DNA of 39,557 nucleotides from a virus (IMGVR_UViG_3300019776_000415:1-39557), one strand, 5' to 3'. Positions 14,256 through 22,861 are shown, counted from the stretch's first letter. Made by a program: numbers and translations. The notes: generated by a model not told the origin, from the letters alone.

Positions 14256-15715
14256 GCCAGCATCCCCTTGGCCTGAACGTCTGCGTTGATGATGTCAAAG
14301 AAAACATCATCCGTGCAGCGCAGTCTCCACACGCGATCCCGAGCCATGCCCAATCGCGTCCACTGCAACATCACGCGCCGCTCGCCAGTGGCTCCAAGGC
14401 TGCGCTGTAGAAGCGAATCGCTCCACGTATAGCCGCCATCGTCGGAATAGCTCAGTTGTGCGTACTTGTCGCCGGTCACGATGCCGCCAACCGAGCAGTC
14501 AAGGCGAAAGCGCTCGTAGGCAATCCGGTTGAGTTGGGGTGTTGCGTAGTGTGGAGAGGTGCGTTCTCGGCAAAGCGTGTCCCCGGCGATGGTGTAAACG
14601 TCATCGCTTGCGGTGTAGAAGACGCTTCGGTTTGAAAGGGTCGGATGGCTCGTTAGCGAGCCGCCAAAGATGTGCTGATTGAGCGGCGAATACACATGGT
14701 GCGTGATCCGATGCTGCGAAAACTCACCATTGAAGAAGTCGGCGCGCTCGTGCCAAAGCCCGGTCCTGATGTCATAGACCAATGTGGTATCTAAGCCAGG
14801 TGCGTTGAGGCAGTAGAAGGGGTGCCCCTTCCACTGGTAGCAGTAAGCCGTTGCATCGTAGATAGCCGTTGAAGAAGCCAGGCGCTCTTCAATCGCGTGG
14901 TTGCTGATGCGGGTTGGCGCGTACCCAGATGCGCTGTACACAACAGCGCCGCCGTTTCGATCAGCCCCGATCCAGAGCAAAGAGTTGTCTACGATGCTGA
15001 CGCTTCCCGCAGCCATCAGACCGAGGTCGATGGAAACGCCGGAGTTGCGCTCAAAGGCAGAGTCAGGGTTAGCAGAGGCCCGCCAAACCTCGATTGAGCG
15101 CTGACCAAACAGCCACAACTCTTCGCGGTACACAACACCGCGCACTAGGCCATCGGGCGAGCTTTCAGCCGTAGCGAAGTCAAGCGCATCGATGGTGTAG
15201 GGGTCGTCCTGCGCAGACCACTGGAATTGATCGCCATTGGCCGATCCGAAAATGTACCTACCCGCCAAGTAGGCGCACCAAGTAGGGCTAGGCTCAAGGT
15301 TTGCAGAGGTAATCTGCGCGAAGACGGTAGTGCTGAAGTTGTAGGCGTAAGCCGCGCTCCCGGTCGTTAGGACAAGGTGTGTTCGGCCGGAGGTCATTAC
15401 GTTGAAGTCACCCGCCGTCAGTACACCAAGGGGCGTGCCGACAACACCGGCGTTAATCAGTCGCAGCGAGCCGTTGAAGAGCGCATAGACGGCCGAAGAG
15501 CCTTCAGCGACATAGAGGCCCTTCAAGACCTGAGCGTTGCTTGCCGTGGAACTGGCGTAGTCTTCGTAGCCGTGCAGAGACCGAAGGAAATAGCCAGCCT
15601 TCCCGCTCCCAGACTCAACAGGAACGGGGTACATGTTCACCGTTCGCTGTACATCGGCCTTCCGGTTCTCTAGTTGGTACGTGGCGCCAACGAACGGGAC
15701 CGGCATGCTGCTCAT
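14252..15715 (-). CDS. gp10-like packaged-DNA stabilisation protein (tail hub)
   Basis: 487 residues, close to P22 gp10 (about 472). N-terminus MPVPFVGATYQLENRKADVQRTVNMYPVPVESGSGKAGYFLRSLHG is typical of this family, followed by a beta-propeller-like series (LWLFGQRSIEVWRASANPDSAFERNSG, LLWIGADRNGGAVVYSA). In P22 the hub attaches below gp4 and holds DNA in the head and the tailspike. The neighbours (gp4-like upstream) match. The ATG (MSS) overlaps the gp4-like stop. Confidence 0.83.
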   Translation of the reverse strand: MSSMPVPFVGATYQLENRKADVQRTVNMYPVPVESGSGKAGYFLRSLHGYEDYASSTASNAQVLKGLYVAEGSSAVYALFNGSLRLINAGVVGTPLGVLTAGDFNVMTSGRTHLVLTTGSAAYAYNFSTTVFAQITSANLEPSPTWCAYLAGRYIFGSANGDQFQWSAQDDPYTIDALDFATAESSPDGLVRGVVYREELWLFGQRSIEVWRASANPDSAFERNSGVSIDLGLMAAGSVSIVDNSLLWIGADRNGGAVVYSASGYAPTRISNHAIEERLASSTAIYDATAYCYQWKGHPFYCLNAPGLDTTLVYDIRTGLWHERADFFNGEFSQHRITHHVYSPLNQHIFGGSLTSHPTLSNRSVFYTASDDVYTIAGDTLCRERTSPHYATPQLNRIAYERFRLDCSVGGIVTGDKYAQLSYSDDGGYTWSDSLLQRSLGATGERRVMLQWTRLGMARDRVWRLRCTDDVFFDIINADVQAKGMLA

Positions 15716-16437
15716 AGGAAATCGGTCACGATTGAGTAGACGCGGCGGCGCGGAACCTCAACCGGCGATTGAAGCTGGTGAGACACGAAGTTGGCCCGTT
15801 TGAGGCGCTTTGAGGCCGCCCGCGCTCGTTTCTCCAAGCGCATCATTACGTCCGATGGGACTGAGTAATCCTCGCAAAGATCGAACGCAAGTAGGTCTTC
15901 AAGCCACTTCTGATAGCCGTTCGGAAGCGTCAGAGAAGTCGTGAGCGTCAGCGAGTTGTAGCCCCCCACAACATCCTGCGGCGCGAACAGATGAAGCTCA
16001 TACGTGCCACTCGCTGCGGGCCACAGGTAGATAGTCCCAACATCGGTGTTGGAACGCATGTAGTAGATGAACGGCTGAAGCGAGGCAACCGCCTTGTTGG
16101 CTTGCGCGGTGTATTCCTCGAACGAATTGGCCCATCCAACAGGGCGATCCACGCCGTTCTGACGGTAGAAGCTGGATTGAGCAATCTCGGTGGGCTGACG
16201 GGTCGCGCTGATCTGCCCGCCTGGGCCAATGGTGATTGTTTGCTGACCACCTGTCGGCGTGTAGACGAACTCCTGAAGCCCAATGACTGCCTGAGGGTCA
16301 AGCTGATAGGCGTCCAACAGCGTCTTGAGGGCTCGGATGCCGAGGTCTGAGTCTTCCGCAGCGGGCGCGGCCATGCCGGGGCTGTAGACGTTCAGAATCT
16401 CCAGCGCACGGTTAACGATCACTGACGCTTGCGGCAT
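15712..16437 (-). CDS. gp4-like tail accessory / head-completion protein
   Basis: 241 residues starting MPQASVIVNRALEILNVYSPGMAAPAAEDSDLGIRALKTLLDAYQLDP, the helical N-terminal domain of P22 gp4-type adaptor proteins. The C-terminal part (WLEDLLAFDLCEDYSVPSDVMMRLEKRARAASKRLKRAN) also fits. P22 gp4 sits on the portal and starts tail assembly. It overlaps the small gene upstream by 26 bp. Confidence 0.82.
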   Translation of the reverse strand: MPQASVIVNRALEILNVYSPGMAAPAAEDSDLGIRALKTLLDAYQLDPQAVIGLQEFVYTPTGGQQTITIGPGGQISATRQPTEIAQSSFYRQNGVDRPVGWANSFEEYTAQANKAVASLQPFIYYMRSNTDVGTIYLWPAASGTYELHLFAPQDVVGGYNSLTLTTSLTLPNGYQKWLEDLLAFDLCEDYSVPSDVMMRLEKRARAASKRLKRANFVSHQLQSPVEVPRRRVYSIVTDFL

Positions 16438-16600
16438 TCTTCACTCGCTTGGTCGGTTTCTGTTCGGCTTTTTCCTCAATGTCCATTGGGTGCCAGTAGC
16501 CCCTTTCCCGCAGCTCCTTTTCTTGCTCTGCGTTGCGGGCAATCTCACGGGTTCCTTCGGGGTCGCCGTTCTGATAGAGGCTCTTGGGGTAGTAGGGCAT
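16412..16600 (-). CDS. Small structural-region protein
   Basis: 62 residues, MPYYPKSLYQNGDPEGTREI then ARNAEQEKELRERGYWHPMDIEEKAEQKPTKRVKNAASVSDR. It is charged, with one predicted helix (REIARNAEQEKELRERGY). A longer start at 16618 would read into the terminator T-run, so ATG 16600 is preferred. Similar short genes with a YPK-start and W-H-P motif occur between coat and tail-adaptor genes in related phages. Role unknown. Confidence 0.7.
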   Translation of the reverse strand: MPYYPKSLYQNGDPEGTREIARNAEQEKELRERGYWHPMDIEEKAEQKPTKRVKNAASVSDR

Positions 16601-16604
16601 TGAG

Positions 16605-16629
16605 AAAAAATGGGGCACTCAGGCCCCCA
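16605..16629 (-). terminator. Intrinsic-terminator-like hairpin downstream of the decoration-type gene
   Basis: On the minus strand TGGGG, 9-base loop, CCCCA, then TTTTTT. It lies 13-40 bases after the stop of the gene at 16643 and directly before the start codon at 16600. It could set a high coat/decoration to tail-gene ratio. Confidence 0.65.
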
Positions 16630-16642
16630 AGAGGAGGAGTGT

Positions 16643-16954
16643 TTAGGTCAGCACCGCCGTGGCAGACGACTCAGGACGCACCACCAAGACTTGATAGGTC
16701 TCGGAGGGGCCGTTGGCCGCAGCCGTGGCGATGAAGGTGACGGCAATGGTGTCTGCCGCGCTCACGCGGGCAGAACACACGCCCATCCCGGCGGTGGCCG
16801 AAGGCTTGCTGACGAACACGTAATCCCCAGTGCGAACACCAGGGAACGAGAACGTCTGCTCGCTGGAGCCAGCCGCCGCGATGTTGGCCGGGTCAAAGGT
16901 GACCGAGCCAACCGTGAGCGAGACCACATTGCCTTGGATGATTCCAATAGCCAT
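16643..16954 (-). CDS. Small head protein, probably decoration or cement
   Basis: 103 residues, almost all beta-type with many Ala/Gly/Thr/Val: MAIGIIQGNVVSLTVGSVTFDPANIAAAGSSEQTFSFPGVRTGDYVFVSKP. It follows the coat gene by 9 bp and resembles small capsid-accessory proteins encoded directly after the coat gene in other phages. No direct evidence of virion location from sequence alone. Confidence 0.65.
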   Translation of the reverse strand: MAIGIIQGNVVSLTVGSVTFDPANIAAAGSSEQTFSFPGVRTGDYVFVSKPSATAGMGVCSARVSAADTIAVTFIATAAANGPSETYQVLVVRPESSATAVLT

Positions 16955-16963
16955 GTGAACTCC

Positions 16964-18160
16964 TTAGTTGCTCAGGATGCGGCAGGCCATCTGCGGGCGG
17001 ATCGTCTTGTAGCCGTACAGAACATCGATACGGCACGGGAACGTGTCGGTCGAGATTGCGTACTGGCGGACAACCCGCAGCGAGATGCCATCGAAGACTT
17101 CGCGGGCGGCAAAGTCCACGCCGTTCGGCATTTGCAGGTCAGCAGTGGCGAACGTGAAGGCGTTCTTGTGATACGCCAGCGACGGCTTGTAGACCGCAGA
17201 CGCGCCGCCAACCTTGGAGATGGCGTTGCCGTTCGGCATACCACCCGACGTGACGTTCTGACGGCCACCCGAGGTGTAGATGGCCGGGGCAAACGACAGC
17301 GTGCCAGCACCACCAGCGTAATCGGCGGTGACAACGAACTGCTGAAGAACGCCGGTGTCGGCTTTCGTCTCCGGGTGAACGCGGTTGCAACCGGCCACCG
17401 TGAAGATGTCGCCAGCCTTGAAGGTCGTGGTGCCAGTAGCCACCGTGACCGTAGTGGAGCCGTTCGTGGTGACGGCGCCGTTCACGGTGTAACCCGTGGT
17501 GGCGGCAGCCGTGCCCGTCGCTTGCGAGGCAAGCAGCGTGTTCTCCATGAACGTGAAGCCGGCGGTGCGGCCCATCACGCCGTCGCGGTACTGCTTGGCG
17601 ATTTCGGTGGAGTCTTGGAACAGACCCTTCAGGCCATCAACCAGGTCAAGGTTGTCCTGAGTGTTCAGGAGCACCGAGCGGTTGTTGTCCATCGGAACCA
17701 GCGAGTCGTTCAGCACCTTGCGGGCGGCCAGAACCTTGTTCAGCGAAATCGGCGAGCCGATGTTGCTGACGTTCTGATAAACGTCCTTCGCCATGTTCAG
17801 CGCGTCGGCCTCGATGTTGGCCGCCAGGACGGCCATGGCCGGCTCAAGGATGCGGTCAGCGAAGTCGTCCAGTTGCAGGGTCAGTTCCGCGCTGGAGAAC
17901 GTCACGTCCACGCCCTTTTGCGAGGTCACCGGCAGCGCGACGCTCGTTTCAGCGGTGTCTTGCGTGCTGATGTTCGCGCCAGAACGAACGGTGTATTCGT
18001 TCGGCAGGCGGATGTTCAGGGTCGTGCCGATCTTGGCGCCGCTGTTGGCGAACGAGTCGTCATAAGCGCGGTTGATCGAGCCAACGAAGTTGAGCTTCTG
18101 GTGCAGGATTTGCAGTGCCTTGCGGGTCACTGCGGTGGGGGTAAGAATGGTATTCGGCAT
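16964..18160 (-). CDS. Major coat protein, P22 gp5-like
   Basis: 398 residues (P22 coat is about 430). It opens with MPNTILTPTAVTRKALQILHQKLNFVGSINRAYDDSFANSGAKIGTTLNIRLPNEYTVRSG, typical of the P22-type coat family, and has an insertion-like beta domain at about 220-300 (TTGYTVNGAVTTNGSTTVTVATGTTTFKAGDIFTVAGCNRVHPET). It should assemble the T=7 procapsid with the scaffold. A GTGA-loop hairpin lies 20 bases upstream; Shine-Dalgarno GAGAGA. Confidence 0.9.
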   Translation of the reverse strand: MPNTILTPTAVTRKALQILHQKLNFVGSINRAYDDSFANSGAKIGTTLNIRLPNEYTVRSGANISTQDTAETSVALPVTSQKGVDVTFSSAELTLQLDDFADRILEPAMAVLAANIEADALNMAKDVYQNVSNIGSPISLNKVLAARKVLNDSLVPMDNNRSVLLNTQDNLDLVDGLKGLFQDSTEIAKQYRDGVMGRTAGFTFMENTLLASQATGTAAATTGYTVNGAVTTNGSTTVTVATGTTTFKAGDIFTVAGCNRVHPETKADTGVLQQFVVTADYAGGAGTLSFAPAIYTSGGRQNVTSGGMPNGNAISKVGGASAVYKPSLAYHKNAFTFATADLQMPNGVDFAAREVFDGISLRVVRQYAISTDTFPCRIDVLYGYKTIRPQMACRILSN

Positions 18161-18179
18161 GATCTCTCTCGGAGAAGGT

Positions 18180-18193
18180 TCGCTTCACAGCGA
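18180..18193 (-). promoter_or_regulatory. GTGA-tetraloop hairpin upstream of the coat gene
   Basis: Minus-strand TCGCT-GTGA-AGCGA, a 5-bp stem closed by a GNRA-class tetraloop, about 20 bases before the coat start. The core CGCTGTGAAGCG recurs twice before the portal gene, and a different stem with the same loop precedes the scaffold gene. Confidence 0.55.
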
Positions 18194-18202
18194 TGGGTGG
18201 AA

Positions 18203-18961
18203 TCAGCGGCTCCGCAGGCGTTGACGCTCTTTGCGCATCCATGTCTCGATGTCGTCGCTGTCACTCGGAAGTGACGAGACGGCACCTTTTCCACGGTTGC
18301 CAACGGGCGTGATCGGCTCGGGGGCCTTGCTCGTGGGCTTGGGTTTGCTCTTCAGCTCTTGTTCGATCAGAGCCAATTCGCGGGCGGCTTTGACGGCTGA
18401 CATCTCGGCGAGTTGCCGAGCCTTTGCCGGGTTCTTGCCGAGGTAGTAAGCGACTTCTGGGCCGATGTCCGACTCGGTGATGAACTCAGCCATTGCCTCA
18501 TTGATCGGGAGGCTCGGATTGCTCACTACCGCGTCATAGTCGGGGTACTTTTCCTGAACGGCTTCCGCTCGCTCAAGAAAGGTCATCCGTCGCTTCTCGG
18601 CTTCTCGGCGTGCCTCGCGCTCCTGTGCAATCCGCTCTGCCTCTTGGGCAATGCGGTGCTCGATTTGCGCTTGGTTGAATGCCTCGTCAGTGCTGTAAGC
18701 CTCGCGCTTCGGTTCAGGCGTCTGAGCTTTAGCCAGTTGCTCCCGCAATTGGGCTTCTACTCGGCGATGAATCTTGCGTTCTTCTTTCAGCAGCCGCTTC
18801 TGGATCAGAGCATCCAACTCGGCTTGAGTGAATGTCTTTTCCTGTGCCTGCTCTTCCTGTCCTTCTTCGCTGGCGGTGGCAGTCACCTCAGCGGGATCGA
18901 TCACGGGTTTAGCGTCATCCGTTGCGACGGGCGCTTCTTGCACCAGAGTTTGGTTTTCCAT
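18203..18961 (-). CDS. Scaffolding protein
   Basis: 252 residues, strongly charged and helical: KTFTQAELDALIQKRLLKEERKIHRRVEAQLREQLAKAQTPEPKREAY and AQIEHRIAQEAERIAQEREARREAEKRRM, ending in a basic segment (ETWMRKERQRLRSR). The Glu-rich N-terminus, coiled coil and basic coat-binding tail, plus its place just before the coat gene, identify a phage head scaffold. No Shine-Dalgarno is visible; a GTGA-loop hairpin lies 14 bases upstream of ATG 18961. Confidence 0.85.
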   Translation of the reverse strand: MENQTLVQEAPVATDDAKPVIDPAEVTATASEEGQEEQAQEKTFTQAELDALIQKRLLKEERKIHRRVEAQLREQLAKAQTPEPKREAYSTDEAFNQAQIEHRIAQEAERIAQEREARREAEKRRMTFLERAEAVQEKYPDYDAVVSNPSLPINEAMAEFITESDIGPEVAYYLGKNPAKARQLAEMSAVKAARELALIEQELKSKPKPTSKAPEPITPVGNRGKGAVSSLPSDSDDIETWMRKERQRLRSR

Positions 18962-18974
18962 CAGTGGGAACGTG

Positions 18975-18988
18975 GCGTCTCACGACGC
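18975..18988 (-). promoter_or_regulatory. GTGA-tetraloop hairpin upstream of the scaffold gene
   Basis: Minus-strand GCGTC-GTGA-GACGC, a perfect 5-bp stem with the same GTGA loop as the hairpins before coat and portal but a different stem. A second small inverted repeat, CCTGTG (18994-18999) and CACAGG (19005-19010), lies just upstream. Confidence 0.5.
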
Positions 18989-19016
18989 GTAACCCTGTGA
19001 TCCGCACAGGTACGGC

Positions 19017-21146
19017 TTACAGCAATTCAGCGATGAGAACTGCCATTGCTTGCGCTCTGGCCTTTCTCTTCTGTTGCGCGGCCTGTTCAGCCTGCTGTTG
19101 CGCAATCTCGTTGGCGATGGATTGGACTACCCTCGCCGCATCTTTCAGCGCCTGCCGCTCTTGAGCCCGCTGCATCGCCAGAGCCAAGGCCGTTTGAGGC
19201 TCTGGTGTCGGCTTCTTCGGGCTTGGTTGAACTTCTGGCGCTACAACTTCGGCAGGCTCATCCGGTGAGCCACCTTGCCTGTCTTGAACGGTGGCGCCCC
19301 AACCGTTCTTGAGCGCGTCATAGCGCTTGTCTTTGCGATAGCCGCCGGGGCCATGAATCGGCTGGATGCCGGGCAGAACGGCAACGACCGCGCCAACCTG
19401 ACCAACCGCTTCAACACCAGTCAGCGCCCGGACAACATCGCCCGGAACGGTCAGCGAGCCAACATCGCCGGTTGCAGAGACGCCCGTCAGCCCGTAGCTG
19501 ATCGCATCGCCGATGTTTCCGACTTGGCCCGCAGCCTGGTTGCCGGTCAGCGCTTGGCTGACGTTGGCAGTGACCGAGCCAACCTGCCCCGCCCCGCTAA
19601 CGCCTGTCAGGCTATAGCTCAGGCTCTCGACAATGTTGCCGACTGCGCCCGTTGCCTGAACGCCCGTCAGGGACAGAACAACATCGTTGCCCGCCGAGAC
19701 GTTGCCAACTTGCCCCGTCGCCTGAACGCCTGTGAGCGTGTAGGAGACGTTAGCAACGACAGCGCCGACATTGCCCGTTGCCTGCACGCCAGATATGGCG
19801 TAGGAGACAGCGGGGACAACCGCGCCAACAGCACCAGTCGCCGAAACCCCGGTCAGGGCCAGCGTGATGTCGTTTGCGTAGCTAACCGTGCCAACTTGGC
19901 CGGTGGCTTGAACACCGCTCAGCGTGTAGCTGATGGAGTCGCCAATCGTCCCAACTTGACCCGTTGCGGCGGTTCCCGTCAGCGCGTAGCCGATGGAGTC
20001 CCCGACGCTCCCGACCTGACCAGTCGCTTGCGTGCCGGTCAGCGCGTAGTCAATCGACCGGCCGAGCGTTCCGACTTGACCAGTTGCGCTAGCGCCGGTC
20101 AGCGACAGGGTGACATCGCCGCCCCCGCCGGTGCTTGAGCCTCTGAGCCAAGCCTCAACCGAGCCAGCACCAATTGGCCCGCCGCCAAGGATCGGATAAG
20201 CCCGCGGCCCTGTCCCCGACAGGTTGAACGCTACCCGCAGCGTTGCCGCAGCAGAGGTGGCAGACAGCGCGCCAGCGTCAGTGACTACGCACCGATACTG
20301 CCTGCCCTGCGCCGCATAGCTCGCGGTCGGCGTGTACGGGTTGCTCGTCGCTCCGCTGATGTTGGCGAAGCTGCCGCTGCTGTTGTCCTGCCACTGGTAC
20401 GTGAGCGGGGCAGTTCCGCCCGACGCCGTGACGCTGAACGATGCCGTGGCGCCGTTGTTGACGGTCTGGTCAACCGGGTTGGCGGTGATCGTCGGGCCAG
20501 TGGCGGCATCTTGGAAGATGACAACCGCTGCGCCGTACTGCGCATTGTTCGTCCAAGTCCACGACCCGGACTGACTAGCGCTGCTGGTGACGTTCTTGTA
20601 GCTGAACTGGTAGCCGGTGTGTACCGCCTCCGTCAGCTCGCCATCGATGTTCGTGTAGCCGCTTGATGCCGGGGAACTCAGTCCCGTCATCGATCCCGCG
20701 TCACTGGAGACGCAGGCCACAGCCAACACCAGCGAATTCGCCTGCGTGTTGGTCGCGCTGCCCGTCGATGCGCTGGTGGTCGCCGTGCCGGTCTGACTGT
20801 TCGTCGTGTCCAGCGAGCCGGAAGTCTTCAGGCCGCTGAACTCGCAGATGACCGCCGCAGCGAACGAGTTGTTGTTGAACGTCACAGTTCCCGAGTGGGA
20901 ACCGCTGGAGGCATTCTCCTTATAGAAAACCGAAACCTGTTGCCGGAACGTGCCGGAGCCGGGTCCAGCAATCGAGATGGCGGTAGACCATCCCGATGGC
21001 GCCGTCAGGGCGGTGTTGGTGCCGCTCTGCGTGCAGGCCACCAGCATGATGACCGTATTGCCGGCCGTTACGCCGGTAATCGACGGCGCAATGCTGCTGG
21101 TGTTATCAGCGAATAGCTCGGCGGTCTGCTGGACTAGCGTAGCCAT
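19017..21146 (-). CDS. Large virion-surface protein: beta domain, Ig-like domain, twelve 20-residue repeats, helical tail
   Basis: 709 residues. Residues 1-215 form a Ser/Thr/Gly-rich beta domain. Residues 217-305 are an Ig-like domain (ITANPVDQTVNNGATASFSV, PLTYQWQDNSSGSF, QYRCVVTDAGALS). Residues 348-588 hold twelve copies of a 20-22 residue repeat (core LTGVQATGQVG). Residues 640-709 are a Lys/Gln/Ala helix. Ig-like domains on phage particles often bind carbohydrate or mucus. The gene sits between portal and scaffold, an insertion compared with P22. It may form head or tail fibres. No signal peptide. Confidence 0.7.
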   Translation of the reverse strand: MATLVQQTAELFADNTSSIAPSITGVTAGNTVIMLVACTQSGTNTALTAPSGWSTAISIAGPGSGTFRQQVSVFYKENASSGSHSGTVTFNNNSFAAAVICEFSGLKTSGSLDTTNSQTGTATTSASTGSATNTQANSLVLAVACVSSDAGSMTGLSSPASSGYTNIDGELTEAVHTGYQFSYKNVTSSASQSGSWTWTNNAQYGAAVVIFQDAATGPTITANPVDQTVNNGATASFSVTASGGTAPLTYQWQDNSSGSFANISGATSNPYTPTASYAAQGRQYRCVVTDAGALSATSAAATLRVAFNLSGTGPRAYPILGGGPIGAGSVEAWLRGSSTGGGGDVTLSLTGASATGQVGTLGRSIDYALTGTQATGQVGSVGDSIGYALTGTAATGQVGTIGDSISYTLSGVQATGQVGTVSYANDITLALTGVSATGAVGAVVPAVSYAISGVQATGNVGAVVANVSYTLTGVQATGQVGNVSAGNDVVLSLTGVQATGAVGNIVESLSYSLTGVSGAGQVGSVTANVSQALTGNQAAGQVGNIGDAISYGLTGVSATGDVGSLTVPGDVVRALTGVEAVGQVGAVVAVLPGIQPIHGPGGYRKDKRYDALKNGWGATVQDRQGGSPDEPAEVVAPEVQPSPKKPTPEPQTALALAMQRAQERQALKDAARVVQSIANEIAQQQAEQAAQQKRKARAQAMAVLIAELL
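19383..20105. repeat. Tandem ~60-66 bp coding repeats (12 units)
   Basis: Twelve in-frame units encoding variants of LTGVQATGQVG plus a 9-11 residue linker. DNA units are diverged but obvious, so copy number could change by recombination. They also create a long false ORF on the plus strand. Confidence 0.85.
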
Positions 21147-21160
21147 GCCGAGCTAGGGGC

Positions 21161-21568
21161 TCAGTAGCCTCGGAAGGCGTTCATCTCCGCGACCAGGCCG
21201 GCGAGCTTCGCGTCTTCGGCCACGCACGCCTTGAGGCCGGGGCAGGAGATGCGCGTCATCGGCACGCGCTGGCGCAGGGTCTGGAGGGACTTCAGCGGGT
21301 CAGCGGCGTTGACGATGGTCTGCACCCGGCCGCCGATCTTCGGGAACTCGCTGGTTAGCGCGCAGTACGGGACGATGCCGGTCGCCGTGTCGGTGTAGGT
21401 GTAGTACCAGACACAGGCGCCGGTTTTGCTGGCGTAGTGGTGCAGGCTACCCGGGCCGCTCATCGCGGGCAGGGAGGACTGTGCTTGGGTTGAAAGCGGC
21501 AGCGCGAGCGCAAACACCGCTGCAAGCGAGAACAGGGACAGCTTGCGGTGGGCGTGGCTCTTGGTCAT
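21161..21568 (-). CDS. Secreted protein with signal peptide
   Basis: 135 residues with a clear Sec signal peptide (MTKSHAHRKLSLFSLAAVFA, cleavage likely after TQAQ, about residue 30). The mature part has four Cys (GACVWYYTY, VPYCALTSEF, ISCPGL, KACVAED) that could form disulphides. Secretion of a phage-encoded protein suggests a host-modifying or exclusion role rather than a virion part. It sits among surface genes, and in this place it may be a moron. No family recognised. Confidence 0.75.
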   Translation of the reverse strand: MTKSHAHRKLSLFSLAAVFALALPLSTQAQSSLPAMSGPGSLHHYASKTGACVWYYTYTDTATGIVPYCALTSEFPKIGGRVQTIVNAADPLKSLQTLRQRVPMTRISCPGLKACVAEDAKLAGLVAEMNAFRGY

Positions 21569-21656
21569 GAATCGCTCTCTCTAGTGCTTGTGCCGTTGCT
21601 TCGTCTGCCGATTCGCGCCTCATCAATGCGATGGTGAGATGCGCGATCCAATCCAT
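21447..21656 (-). CDS. Possible overlapping small gene
   Basis: 69 residues, MDWIAHLTIALMRRESADEATAQALERAIHDQEPRPPQ at the N-terminus. Its ATG overlaps the stop of the gene at 21656 (TAATG). The first 40 residues look protein-like, but the rest overlaps the start of the secreted-protein gene in another frame. It fills an otherwise gene-free stretch. Confidence 0.35.
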   Translation of the reverse strand: MDWIAHLTIALMRRESADEATAQALERAIHDQEPRPPQAVPVLACSGVCARAAAFNPSTVLPARDERPG

Positions 21657-22861
21657 TAGCAGTCTTTCTCGATGGTCATGGAACCAAAGTGCCACGAGAC
21701 CGCCGCCGCCTGCGCGTTGTTCGTGATGAACCACCACGGATGCAGAAGCGTCGTCGCCGCAGGGACGTTGGTGGTCAGCGTGCCGGTTGTCTCGAAGGCC
21801 GGCGAATTCGAGTTCGTCGTGTATCGACGCACGCGATAGCCCCAGTCCCCGGCGCTGGTGCCGTTGTGGGGGCGAACGAACAGCGCCAGCTCATACAGGC
21901 TGGTCGTGTCGACGGGGAAGTTGGCGCCGAGGTCAGTTGCCGCAGCAGTCGTGCCATCGCTGCGACAAAGCTGCATGTTCCCGGTGTTGGCATTGATGCC
22001 CAAGCCGATTCGGGCCGGCGCCGCCACCGTCAGCGGGTCCACGTTCGTGGCTGCTGTGCGAGTCGCCGCGATGCCGGCGAACCAGCGTGTGCCGGTGTTC
22101 AGCGCGTTGAGGGCGCAGCGGATGACGAACTTCCCGCCGCCCTCGCCGTTGACCGCGCCCCGGAACAGATAGGCATTGCCGTCACTTGGGCTGATGCCGG
22201 TGTTGAGGTTGCCGGCGGTCGTGTTGGTGGCGTACTGGATTCGCTCCAGCATGCTCTTTGCGGAGCCGCTGGCCGGCGTCACAGCCGTGCCGGCAGTGCT
22301 GACCGTCAGAATGGCCGCGCCCATTGCCACCATCGCCGTGCCGTTGCCCTGCCACTTCTTGCAGGAGTTCCACGCGAGGCCGTCTTGAACCGGGCTATCG
22401 ACACCGCTGGGGCGAACGGTCTTCAGTGCCCGATGGCCGGGAATGATTTCGCGCGAGTAGAGAAGCAGTCCAGTCGTCGGGGCTGACGGCTCCGCCGAAA
22501 CATCAGCAATCGGGATGGCTAGCTGATTGTCGTATTGAAGCGTGCGACCGGCCAGCAGCGACATCGCTACATACTTCGTGCCGGCCGCAAAACTCACAGC
22601 AGCCCCAGCATTGCTGGACTCCAGCACGGTCGTCCGGGTCAGCGTGTTGGCGCCTGAGTAGGTACCCAACCCGCTCTCAAAGTCGCCCGTTGCGTTGCCG
22701 TTGGAGTCGACAGCCCAAATCGCGTACCAACAGGTATCGCTCGGGCTGGTCATTACCGAGCCGAAGGCGCGGAAACCCGTCACCGCACCGGCCAGCGTCA
22801 GCGCGCCCGTGCCGGTGGTGGTGCTGGTCTCTAGGACGCGATCTTCGGTGATGTGGGCCAT
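21656..22861 (-). CDS. Virion fibre-type protein
   Basis: 401 residues. The N-terminal region (MAHITEDRVLETSTTTGTGALTLAGAVTGFRAFGSVM, then CWYAIWAVDSNGNATGDFESGLGTYSGANTLTRTTVLESSNAGAAVSF) is a widespread conserved domain of phage structural proteins found in many tail- or head-associated fibres. The C-terminal 180 residues are beta-rich with lectin-like composition. Probably a surface appendage. ATG overlaps the stop of the upstream gene. Confidence 0.72.
   Translation of the reverse strand: MAHITEDRVLETSTTTGTGALTLAGAVTGFRAFGSVMTSPSDTCWYAIWAVDSNGNATGDFESGLGTYSGANTLTRTTVLESSNAGAAVSFAAGTKYVAMSLLAGRTLQYDNQLAIPIADVSAEPSAPTTGLLLYSREIIPGHRALKTVRPSGVDSPVQDGLAWNSCKKWQGNGTAMVAMGAAILTVSTAGTAVTPASGSAKSMLERIQYATNTTAGNLNTGISPSDGNAYLFRGAVNGEGGGKFVIRCALNALNTGTRWFAGIAATRTAATNVDPLTVAAPARIGLGINANTGNMQLCRSDGTTAAATDLGANFPVDTTSLYELALFVRPHNGTSAGDWGYRVRRYTTNSNSPAFETTGTLTTNVPAATTLLHPWWFITNNAQAAAVSWHFGSMTIEKDC

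Noticed and set aside
16610-18274. 554-codon plus-strand ORF
   Set aside because: Antisense to the coat gene; an artefact of GC-rich codon use. Basic, low-complexity product with no recognisable family.
19275-20138. 287-codon plus-strand repeat ORF
   Set aside because: Read antisense through the repeats of the 709-residue gene; repetition alone makes it look regular.
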